A DNA stretch of 64,000 nucleotides from Phragmites australis. Taxonomy: Eukaryota > Streptophyta > Magnoliopsida > Poales > Poaceae. The notes beneath the pieces were generated by a model. It searched no databases. It was not told where the DNA came from and worked only from the letters and a program-made list of their open reading frames with translations. The position numbers and the translations under genes were made by a program. Location: NCBI RefSeq assembly GCF_958298935.1, contig NC_084943.1, positions 4,722,001 through 4,786,000 of the forward strand. Reading direction: 5' to 3'. This document shows positions 54,879 through 64,000 of this stretch, in pieces (position 1 is the first letter of the stretch; each line of letters starts with the position of its first letter).

Positions 54879-55490
54879 TAACTACAAAACTATTTTTGGG
54901 ACACCTAGGGTGCCTTTCCACAGGTGCCTCGTATGACAAAGCGTCTGAGTAGTTGACGGGAGCCCCCTGTGGTTTCGGGCCCAAACAAATTTCCACAGGC
55001 GGTTGATTACGACTGCCACCTGTGGTAATGGTACAATTACCAGAGGCGGATGACATAAGAAGCCACTTGTGTAAAAGGTCATTTATATAGGCAGTTCTTC
55101 ATGTAAACCGCCTCTCGTAAAAAGATGATTACCATATGCGGATGACATAAGAAGCCACATGTGGTAATCATCTCATTTCCAGAGGCAGTCCTTATGTGAA
55201 CCGCCTGTGGTAATAAAATTATTACTATATGCAGACCACATAATTAGTCATATGTAGTAATGTATTTTCAGAGGTGGTTTCTTATGTGACCCGTCTCTGG
55301 TATTCTATCTTAAAACAGTGCCTGTCCGGGAGCTCCATTAAGACCGATATTGCTTTGTCCGAACAAATGGGGGAGATTTTGTTTTTGAATTCCTTGGAGG
55401 AGCTGGCTATCTAAGGTAAGAGTATCACATCACTAGCTAGTATCTTTTTTAACTTTAGAACTAGATTTATTACTTCATTAGGGTTTGGAT
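54879..55490 (+). mobile_element. 5' end of a second CACTA family (AGAGGCGG motif), truncated
   Basis: It begins ACTACAAAACTATTTTTGG (first C of CACTAC altered), then alternates CCACAGGCGGTTGA, GCCACCTGTGGTAAT, CCAGAGGCGG, ACCGCCTGTGGTAAT to about 55310. A short non-repetitive part follows, and then the gypsy pol fragment begins, so the 3' end is missing. Confidence 0.65.
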
Positions 55491-55499
55491 GTGATCTAG

Positions 55500-57815
55500 A
55501 GATGCACATGCTTCTAGCCATTTTGATCCTCAAATTAGCTAAAATGAGACCGAATTTGCTTAGGGGGCAGAACAACAACATGCATTTGATAAGATCAAGA
55601 AATATTTGTTTACTCCTCCCGTGCTTTGGAAAACTAAAGTCAGATTGCCTTTTCATTTGTACATTGCTATTGGAGAGAACGTGATCAGTGTTGTTTTGAC
55701 ACAAGAAATTAATGACAAGAAGTATGCAGTCACCTACTTGAGTTGACGTCTTTTGGAAGTGGAGACAATGTATGTCTCTATTGAAAAATTATGCTTATCG
55801 TTATATTATGTTTGCATGAAGCTGAAGCATTATTTGCTCTGTAGTACTTGTGTAGTAGCAAGTCAAGCTGATATGGTTAAATATATGTTGCAAAGACCAA
55901 TTTTAAGTGGTAAAATTGGTAAATGGACTTATGCACTTGTAGAGTATGATTTGGCTTATAAATCTTTAAAATCTATGAAAGGTCAAGTTGTAGCTAATTT
56001 ACTGTTGACCATCGGATTGGTGATAAGCTTGATTTAAAAGTCGGTTATATATCTACTGAACCATAGAAGCTTTATTTTGATGGTTCGACTTGTGAGGTAT
56101 GACAAGGTGTTGGTCTTGTTTTTGTTTCACCTAAAGGTGTTATTCTTGAAACATCTTGTCATTTGGAGTATTTTTTAACTAAAAACTAAGCCGAATATAA
56201 AACTCTTTTGTTAGTATTAGAAATGTTGTATTTCATGAGTGTAAAGAATATAGAAGCTTTCGGTGATTCTTTGTTAGTTGTGCAGTAAGTTTTCGGTAAT
56301 TATCAATATTTCAACAGATCATTAAATAGCTATCTTGATAAATGTCTAGACATAATTGCCATCTTTGATGATTTTACTATCAGTCATATGTCTAGAGACG
56401 ATAATTTTAGAGCTAATGAATTAGCACAATAAGCATCTGGTTATCAAGTTGATATGGGTAAATTCTTTATGATTGGAAGACCGATACTTGAAAATATTGA
56501 TTATTGTATAGTTGGATATGAGTTCTTGGGTTCGGTTATGTCTTCTCTAGTGAGAGAGAAGGTTTGAAGTGACTGAATCTAAAGATTGGAGAAAACCTTT
56601 GATTGATTATTTGAAGGATCCAATGATAGAAAGATTCAACGACAAGCCTTCAAATATGCATTGTTGAATGATGATCTATATTGCCGAGTTGTAGATGGTT
56701 TGCTTCTCAAGTGCTTGGATTCAGATCAAGCAAGAACTTCTATGGGAGATGTACATGAAGGCATATGTGGCACACATCAATCAGCGTGCAAGATGAAATG
56801 GTTATAGAAAAGAGTTAGATTCTATTGGCCTACTATGCTTAATGATTGCTTCAGGTATTATAAGGGAAGCAAGGTATGTCAAAAGTTTGGTGATATTCAA
56901 TTAGTTCATACTATTATGATACATCATATTATTAAACCATGGCCGTTTGAGGATGGGCCTTGGATTTTTTTGGTCAAATACATCCTCCATCATTTAAATG
57001 GCATCGCTTTATTTTGATGTCAACTAATTATTTCACCAAGTGTGCTGAAGCTATTCCTCTTAAGAACTTGACACATAAGGATGTGATTGATTTTATTTTG
57101 GAACATATTATTCATAGATTTGACATTCCGCAAACTTTAACTATGGATCAATATACTCCATTCATGTTACATTAGGTATGTGAATTTATCGAGTCATTGA
57201 AAAGTAAGCTTCTTAATTCATCTCCATATATGCTTAGGCTAATGGTCAGTTTGAGTCTAGCAATAAAATTTTGATTAAACTTATCAAGAACAAAATAGAG
57301 GAACACCCCAAAAAATGACATGAAGTTCTATCGGAGGTTTTATTGGCACATCATATTTCTACACATGGTGCCACTAAACTAACGTCGTATGAACTTATTT
57401 ATCAAGAGGTTGTACTACATGTTGAAGTAAACCTTGGTGCTTTGTTGTTGGTCGAGCAGAATAACCTGTTGGTTGTGGATTATTAGATCTAATGATAGAC
57501 ATGATTGATGAAGTGATTGATAAAAGGTTACGGGCTTTGAAAGAAATTGAAAAGACAAATTAAGAGTAGTCAAAACCTACAACAAGAATGTAAGAGAAAA
57601 GTCATTCTAGATTAGAGATCTTGTATGGAAGACTATTCTGTCGATTGGGCCAGAAGACAATAAGTTTGGCAAGTGGTCTCCGAGCTGGGAAGATCCATAC
57701 AAAGTTTTAAGTATCGTCCCCGGAAATTCTTATTTGTTAGAAACCATGCAATGGGAGAAATTGCAAAAAGCTATTAACAGATAATACATGAAGAAGTATT
57801 ATCCTAGTGTATGAC
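55500..57815 (+). pseudogene. Ty3-gypsy pol: end of RT, RNase H and integrase, decayed
   Basis: Blocks in order: AFDKIKKYLFTPPVL (about 55577, end of RT/connection), VTYLS*RLLEVETMYVSIEK (55729), LCSTCVVASQADMVKYMLQR (55838); the RNase H Asp in LYFDGSTCE (56070), Glu in AEYKTLLL (56190), Asp in AFGDSLLVVQ (56258); then the integrase N-terminal zinc region with VHEGICGTH (56752) and YYKGSKVCQ (56856), where one zinc Cys is Ser; the catalytic core with LDFFGQIHPPSFKWHRF (56955), TMDQYTPF (57139) and ANGQFESSNKI (57237), so the D, D and E are all recognisable; and the C-terminal region GKWSPSWEDPYKVLSIVPGN (57668). Stops and shifts interrupt it, and everything upstream of the RT end is lost. Confidence 0.9.
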
Positions 57816-57924
57816 AAAGTACTTAGATAAAATATGATCGATGTTTTGTTTACCATCTTTCTGAGGAACAATTGAGGATATTGTTTTGTGTCAAACATAT
57901 CTATTTACCAAAAATAGAGGGTAT

Positions 57925-58874
57925 GCGTTGATGACAAGATTTGCCATATATAGTGGTCATTGCAGTGATGATCGGCTTAATGGGACATTGTTGGGCAAGG
58001 TTAAATGCATGGAGCTGATCTTCGACCAAGTGATCTCCAGCTCTAGTTATCTCCGACCAGGTGGTCTTTGGCAAAGGTGGTCGGACAGAGCAGTGACTGG
58101 TCGAAATCCGAGCATGGTGGTCGAACCGAGCAGAACTGGTTGAGCTTCAAGCACATTGGAACTTGAGAATGTTGGCTCGAGCAGGGACTGGTCGAGTTTC
58201 AGCATGAGGATTCTGAGTAGGTAGTCAGACTGAGCACTGACTAGTCGAATTTGGAGCACATAGTTGGACCGAGCAGACGGTACATGAGCAGATGTTCGGA
58301 TTGAGCAGGTAGTTGAATCCAAGAAGACTGAACTACAATAATGGATACTCGGGTAGATGTATGTGAATTTACGTAGTTGAATAGGAAAGATATGTTAGTT
58401 GTAGAAAGTTCAGAGATCAGATGGTATAGCTGAATCATATATGTAAATCTTGTTCAGTTTGACCTAGGAGTCCGGATCTTTTACGGTTAAGACATGCCTC
58501 CCTTTAAATATGAAAGTGTCATGGCTGACTGAGAAATCACAAAATCCAATGGATCAAACAAAATTTATATTACTTTTCATTTTTTTTTCTCTAATTCTCT
58601 TTTCCAACCTACATTGCTACCTGTTCTTGATCTTGACGATGAAGGATAATCCTCTAGCCATTTGCGCTCTGACGGGCCCCTCCTGAGTATGGATGACGAT
58701 AAAGGTCCGAGGACACAGTGCCACGACTAGGGTATCCTGAGTGCTGCTCGTCGGATATTGCACACGAAATGCTCAATATCATCACCGGATATTGCACACA
58801 AAGTGCTCAATATTATCACCGGATATTGCACACTACGTAGTGTTTCACACGTGACATCTTTTCGTGTCAACGCA
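57925..58874 (+). repeat. 3' LTR of the gypsy pol fragment, same family as 42.4-47.5 kb
   Basis: The polypurine-like AAAAATAGAGGGTATGC precedes the start CGTTGATGAC. 58325-58750 aligns with the two LTRs upstream (TTTAAATATGAAAG, CTACCTGTTCTTGAT, GGTATCCTGAGTGCTGCTCG). The 5' part (57950-58320) is dominated by GGTCG(A/G)(A/C)..GAGCAG repeats. The 3' end CGTGTCAACGCA is near 58872. Confidence 0.8.
58752..58850 (+). repeat. 34-bp tandem repeat near the LTR 3' end
   Basis: CGGATATTGCACAC starts at 58752, 58786 and 58820, giving two full units and a partial third. The two related LTRs have only one unit at this position. Confidence 0.85.
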
Positions 58875-58905
58875 TCCCTTGCTCCTTGCTCAGCTTCATC
58901 CGATT

Positions 58906-59250
58906 TGTTGACTCGTATCAAGCTAAGAAAAAGAGGGATGATAAGTTTCAGGAATGGAGCGATGCACCGGTTCTTGACATGTGGATGTAGGCTTGTAATG
59001 AAGGAAACTGTAAAGAGTTCTGAGAATGGAAGCCATCAAGACAATTAAATTGCAAGGGTTGGAACACATTCGTAAGTATATTTGTGAGTATTCTTGAGTA
59101 TTGGTTAACTGCACACGGTCACAATAATTCACAGACAACTGCTAGCTAAGTCTAATCAATGTCAGTAACGTTGTTATTTTCAAACAGGTTCAAGAATCTC
59201 TGAAGCTGTTTCACGTAGAATAAATAGGCGCGGATTTTGAGCCGACTGTT
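58906..59250 (+). pseudogene. Unrecognised exon-like segment, copy 1
   Basis: AAGGAAACTG..AGAGTTCTGAGAATGGAA (about 58998) resembles 61948-61975, and both are followed within 75 bp by GTAAGTAT. The two encode KETVKSSENGSHQ and KEITKSFENGGHR in comparable frames. A donor (GTAAGTATA, 59072) and an acceptor-like TTTTCAAACAG (59189) enclose a possible intron. I do not know the protein. Confidence 0.3.
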
Positions 59251-59599
59251 GATCAAGAAATAGGATGGAACGTACGGTGCATCAGTCACCAGTAAATGCT
59301 TGATACGGTATGATCAAGCATTCAAGCTTGCTGTCTCGAGACCAACAGTGGAGAACACCTGTAATTTAAAACGTTTGATCCGATATTATATTGCAACTTC
59401 TTCGTAGTACAAGGATACGCCTCTCGAAAACAGAAAAGTACAAGGATAAATGCACAAGCCTCCGATGTATTTTCAGAGAAAAATAAAGTCACGCAAAAAA
59501 AAAATGCAACCAAGGAATTCCTTGGAAACCGGTACTCTATACAAAGGAGTGGGTCCACGGTAGAACAAGAAATGCCAAAAAAAAAAAAAACACTAACAA

Positions 59600-59988
59600 G
59601 GCCCAGATATGACGTGGCCGGACCCGCCTACTCCGCTATGTTCAAGGCCCTTCATTGTGTTCCCTTCGAGTGTGACACATGGTTTACCATGCGTTTGACT
59701 ACTTTATCCAGGTCTGTAGCATTGGAAATCGGTTGCCGCACAATACTGCTACAGTGTTACGGAGAGAGTATGGAGTTGTACCTTTTGCCGTACTAAACAC
59801 TGTAGCACAACGTAGTAGTACTGTTTACAGAGGCTGACAGTGGAACTGGAAGGAGAAAAAGAGTAGTAGAAGTTAGGAAATAGGATAGCTGCTGGAGATG
59901 AAAAAATAAAAGATGCTGTAATAGTGATAGGAGATGCTGTAATAGTGTTTTTAAGGATGAAAATTTGAGGTGACTGTTAGAGATGGCC
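59600..59988. mobile_element. Tourist-type MITE, second copy, reverse orientation
   Basis: Ends GACTGTTAGAGATGGCC (59988) followed by TAA. Its inverse tracks the MITE at 16918-17286: GGCCATCTCTAACAG, TTAAAAACACTATTACAGC, TTTTTTCATCTCCAGCAGCT. The other terminus could not be matched, so the left border (about 59600) is approximate and the element may be truncated or rearranged there. Confidence 0.65.
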
Positions 59989-61859
59989 TAAGCCGGCTGC
60001 GGCGGGTAACCATACGGTAATTTGATGAAATTTAGTAAAAATTGAATGAATTTTATTAATTTTTTAATTTTTTCATTTTGAATTTAAATTTAATCGAAAA
60101 TCGGTCGACTTATGAATATGGTGCGAACCGAATCGGTTGGTAACCGCTAAGGTAACTGAGCAGTTACCGATGTTTTTTAACCCTAATGTGATACAGTCAT
60201 CAATAGGTTGAAGCTACAGTATCCCACATGAGTGTACTAGTATCTGGGAAAAAATAAAATATCAGTTATAAGCAATTTAATTTCATTATTTTACACCACC
60301 TAGTCCTAATTAAACATGTGCATCATCTATATCTAAATACGTTCACGTATGCATTTTGGTATTTGGAGCTCTAGCTTGGCCCCTGGTCATCGAGACATCA
60401 ACTCTCTTAGGTGCACCACGCAAGTGATCTTCAAACTAATGTAACACCACGCGCTCCATTTATTCCTACCGACACTAGTTACTCTTCTCTAACATCTAAC
60501 CGTCCACTTCCTGGCTATATCCTTACATGGTCTTGTCATGCTCCTTTTGTGGTCGTGCTATCTCATATGTGTCCGATAAATACTCCACCTTATATTAAAA
60601 GGTAAGAGAGTGATGAGTCTGCTCACAAAATGGAACAGTGCTTTCGTTTTAGGGGTGTAAATATGCATGCTTGATAAGGAAACGCTGACAAGTTTTGGAA
60701 CGAAAGGCACCGGGACAACTTGCATGGCAAAGGTCATCTATATATTTAGCCATTGGATGTACATATGTTATCCTTCATTTGCATTAGCCGCGGAGCAGAG
60801 GACACTGGGGTAGAGGTGCAAACAAACATAGCTCTGCCGCTAATTTGCGAAGGCTCTAAACTAGTGTTGATTGCTTGCAGGATCAACAATACGTTTCTGG
60901 AGAAGTGCATGGCTGGAGTTCCACTGCCGATACTAGGTCTGGGTTGCATTGACCTGTGAGAACTACAAGACCATGCCGATCAACTGTTGGTTCTCAAGTT
61001 GCATGCGTGCTCCTCGTCCGAAGGTGAAGGCAGAAGCTGAAAAGCGCCAATCCTGACACAGTCATGCATCAGGAATTGCGGGATACAATGTGTGAGGTTC
61101 CACTGTGACGGATGTTAGACACCAACATTTGAAAACCTCCTAGCCACGAAATCTTGGACCCCTTCAAAATCTTTATTTATCCTTAAAAAGAAGCGCGATC
61201 TAGCTAGTCACCTTCTAGAGCACTTCTAGCCGTCTAGGTTAAACAAAGGTTGGTAGCCGTCACAGTATCACTCATATTGCCTCTTGATGAGCAAATAACA
61301 GAACAATTGTTCTCGCATGTTAGTTCAGCTAAGCGTTCAGCCTACATTTGTTAGGTCCTTGGCAAATAATTGAGAATTAAGGCATCAAATTTGCTTCGTT
61401 GCTAATTATGTATGTCATGAAAAGTTTGTTTAAATAATTGGAAGGGGGAAGTACTGGCATATCAGTTTATACACATTTCTACATCTAGAATGTGGATAAC
61501 TGCATACCATGCATCAAACAGGTTTTCCTTTTTTTGTATGCTGCGATATGATCACCAGTACCTACTTCTAACAGGTATTTTGTGTATTTTACAATTTGGA
61601 ATTCATGGCACTAGCAGTCCCTGCTTAGTAACATGGGGGGATCCTGACATTCAGTGATTTCTTATTAGCCAACCACCAACTCCTCATAAAAAAAGTAACA
61701 TCTACCCATCTACCTCATATTCATTTGTTACCAATTTTGTCTCCTACTCTCACTGAGCTGACCATGTCTGCGCATATATTGTACTATTTCTTACGCTCCT
61801 TGGTTCAGATCCTCTTCTTTGTGACCGTAGTCTAATTCAGTAAGTGTAAATATAAACAT
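59989..61859. other. Unassigned sequence
   Basis: AT-rich around 60000-60190. A 68-codon frame (60753-60959, MDVHMLSFICISRGAEDTGV...) has no recognised domain. No repeat borders found. Confidence 0.35.
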
Positions 61860-62190
61860 AGTGACTAGTAGGACAAACAGGGAACATGATGAGTTAGAAG
61901 AATGGATTGTGCGCAATTTGTTGACCGGTGAATATATGCTCATAGTTAAGGAAATAACGAAGAGCTTTGAGAATGGAGGGCATCGGAGAAAATTCTGAGA
62001 CATGCAATCAATGTAAGTATCTATGACAATTCTGAAATTCTGTTAACGTGTGCTGAAGTAAAACTTGTCATTTGTGCTGTTGCAGGGGAGGTTTAGTCTT
62101 GCCGTGCAAAATGCTAAAGAATTCATTGGCATACAAGCAAAATTACTGCAGGCAGCTCGCGTGCAGGCTTGATGACTTGAAATTGCAAGT
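61860..62190 (+). pseudogene. Unrecognised exon-like segment, copy 2
   Basis: The frame HDELEEWIVRNLLTGEYMLI (about 61888), then VKEITKSFENGGHRRKF and a stop, is followed by GTAAGTATC (62012) and, after about 65 bp, by GTGCTGTTGCAG (62085) with an open frame GRFSLAVQNAKEFIGIQAKL to a stop near 62170. Splice signals suggest a former gene. It is related to 58906-59250 by about 45 bp of clear similarity. Family unknown. Confidence 0.35.
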
Positions 62191-62989
62191 CGTAATATAG
62201 AGAAGTTAAGAAGTACGTGATGGTACTGATAGCTTTTGAAATGATGGGAATTACCCTGCTTTACTGAAGGTTAGTAAACTATCTTAACCGAGTATGCTCG
62301 CTTTAACAGCAGCATATCCGAGCTGACTGGGTTTTCTTCTCAGGTCTTTAGCTAAAATCCTCAAGATTGTTCTTCTTCCTAATTGGTAAGCACCTCTCGG
62401 ACTGATGTACGCCTCCTGTGGCTTTATGATGTTTTCAGAACAGTAGAACGTAAGACTGCAGCAGTGCAGTAATCAGAGCAACCTTAGGGCAACGGATGGA
62501 TGTCTTGACAAAATTGTTGTCATAATTGAAAGATGTTACTACTTACTACACCCTATTGCATTGTTGTGCTGGAAGGTATACACACGAGCAAGAGTAACGG
62601 CCAGTAATAGCTATGGAGCTGGGTTCAGCCTCCACAGTAGCCTTGACAAATAACGGTGTAAGTTTAGGGAACCCGGTGAGACTATGCGGCAATTTTAGAG
62701 AGCTATCGTGCAATTTACACCTAAACTAAAATTTGCTGGTTTCAAATGAGAAGATTATCTCGGGTGAAGAATATTTGCCCAATAAGAATACTTTGCTACC
62801 ATCGTATCATGATCGATCACAAAATTCCTCCATGTAAAAGAAAAGGGAAATAAACAGAACACTAAAAGAACACCTCGACGATGTGCTGGCTGATCACAGA
62901 CATGAGGCGCAGCCGCACGGGACACGGGAGCTTCCCGCTTTACTTCTAGTGTTTGCATTCTACGCCTTACTTCAGGTAGATGAGTCGGA
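62191..62989. other. Unassigned sequence
   Basis: No gene, RNA or repeat recognised. Confidence 0.35.
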
Positions 62990-63190
62990 TAGGTAATTCA
63001 AGGTAAAGTCTTGAGAAATTTGGACTTAATAACTTGCTTAATTGTATCTGAAAGGAAACAAGAATGGGAAAACACCACACGACATAAGGTCCTGGGCGTG
63101 TGTTCATATAAAGGGCAAGGTACCCTGCGTATACAAGGTAACAGCCAATATACAAGGCAAGAGCCAATCACGTTGGCTGGGAATATAACA
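62990..63190 (-). repeat. Probable copia LTR next to the copia pol 3' end
   Basis: On the minus strand TGTTATATTCCCAGCC starts at 63190, 45 bp after the pol stop, and CCCTTTATATGAACAC (around 63118) supplies a TATA-like site. The other end of the LTR was not identified, so 62990 is a guess. Confidence 0.35.
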
Positions 63191-63234
63191 GGGCCGGATG
63201 CTATTCTATGTATAATCTGGCGAGATATGCATTG

Positions 63235-64000
63235 CTATACAAATGAGATATTATCTCTAATACCTGCCCGTAGTCCTTGTGTGTCATCAGGGGGGCATCG
63301 AACGCAAAGACTGGACCTGAATTCTGTGGACAACGGAGTAGGCAACCCTTTTGTCATGATGTCGGCAAACTAATGAGAGGATGGCACATGCAAAACACGA
63401 ACTTCACCGAGAGACACCTTCTCCCGTACGAAGTGAATGTCGATCTCGATGTGTTTTGTGCGACGATGCTGAACTAGGTTTGACGACATATAGACAGCGC
63501 TGACGTTGTCACAGTGGACATTGGTAGTGGTGGCGATAGGTTGATGAAGCTCCTGGAGAAGTTGCCGTAACCAGCAACATTCGGCGACTGCATGGGCCAT
63601 AGCTCAGTATTCAGCTTCAGCACTAGACCAGGAGACAGTGGTTGGCGCTTGGATGACCACAAAACCATATTGTCCCCGAGGTAGACATAGTAGCCCGACG
63701 TGGATCGATGAGAGTCAGGGCAACCTAACCATCGGCATTGGAGTAAACTGTCAGTGTCGAGGCAGAGGAGGAGCTGATGGAGAGACCATGATCCAGAGAG
63801 CCTTTAACATAGCGGAGTATCCGCTTAATCATGGCGAGGTGAGGTTCCCGTGGATCATGCATAAAGAGGCACACATGTTGAACAACATATGCCAAATCTG
63901 GACGTGTGAGCGTGAGATACTGGAGAGCACCTGCAAGACTCCGGTACTCCGTCGGGTTATCAACTGGAGTGCCGTCAGAGGCGGACAGCTTAGCACGAGC
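63235..64000 (-). pseudogene. Ty1-copia pol 3' end (RT end and RNase H), partial at window edge
   Basis: Read on the minus strand from 64000: ARAKLSASDGTPVDNPTEYR, SLAGALQYLTLTRPDLAYVV, MIKRILRYVKGSL (end of reverse transcriptase), then YSNADG, GCPDSHRSTSGYYVYLGDN, MAHAVAECCWLRQLLQELHQ, VHCDNVSAVYMSSN, QHRRTKHIEIDIHFVREKV and ADIMTKGLP to a stop at 63235. This is the standard copia RNase H and C-terminus. The first catalytic Asp of RNase H (usually Y-(S/T)-D-A-D) is Asn, a stop follows it, a frame change lies before GCPD, and another stop (TAG at 63372-63370) precedes FADIMTKGLP. The 5' part continues beyond the window. Confidence 0.9.

Overview
The window looks like plant nuclear DNA from a grass (Poaceae). 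The evidence is the repeat population: Tourist- and Stowaway-type MITEs, CACTA elements with dense subterminal repeats and TNP2/C48 protease genes, Mutator-like elements, Ty3-gypsy and Ty1-copia remnants, LINE tails, a Helitron helicase scrap, and one grass-type glycine-rich protein locus. The species cannot be told from the sequence alone. No rRNA, tRNA gene, CRISPR array or bacterial-style operon was seen. Almost every longer reading frame is a decayed transposon gene; the glycine-rich protein locus near 22.5-23.4 kb is the only convincing host gene, and it is rearranged.

Layout. 0.7-2.35 kb: a poly(A)-tailed retroposon with target duplication, then a ~200-bp tandem duplication whose first copy carries a Tourist MITE. 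2.36-13.0 kb: CACTA material, probably one ~10.6-kb element with a dead TNP2 transposase and a dead second gene (En/Spm-type domain, proline-rich linker, Ulp1/C48 protease). 13.07-16.12 kb: a second, internally deleted CACTA. 16.2-21.4 kb: a LINE tail, a Tourist MITE, a 1.2-kb foldback element and two Stowaway MITEs. 22.5-23.4 kb: the glycine-rich protein locus with its promoter and signal-peptide segment facing the opposite way from the glycine-rich body. 24-30.7 kb: LINE and transposon-protein remnants and a GC-rich insertion.

30.72-36.65 kb: a Mutator-like element with a perfect 9-bp target duplication. It holds host-like fragments (RING-H2 and possibly DUF241), i.e. a Pack-MULE, and was itself hit by a retrotransposon that left a 4,006-bp solo LTR with 5-bp duplication CTAAG. 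36.7-42.4 kb: duplicated low-copy sequence and an almost perfect 1.8-kb foldback element with 9-bp duplication. 42.43-47.49 kb: a structurally complete gag-only gypsy element (LTRs, PBS region, polypurine tract, duplication GTGGC). 48.3-48.7 kb: Helitron helicase. 50-52 kb: LTR remnants. 52-55.5 kb: several small CACTA derivatives, two with a tRNA-like module. 55.5-58.9 kb: RNase H and integrase of a 5'-truncated gypsy element that has the same LTR family as the gag-only one. 58.9-63 kb: mostly unassigned, with a pair of related exon-like segments. 63.0-64.0 kb: 3' end of a copia element on the minus strand, running off the window.

The window is best read as nested insertions: MITEs in duplications and introns, an LTR in a MULE, CACTA and gypsy pieces truncating one another. 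Relative ages can be ordered from who interrupts whom, but not dated without computing LTR divergence.
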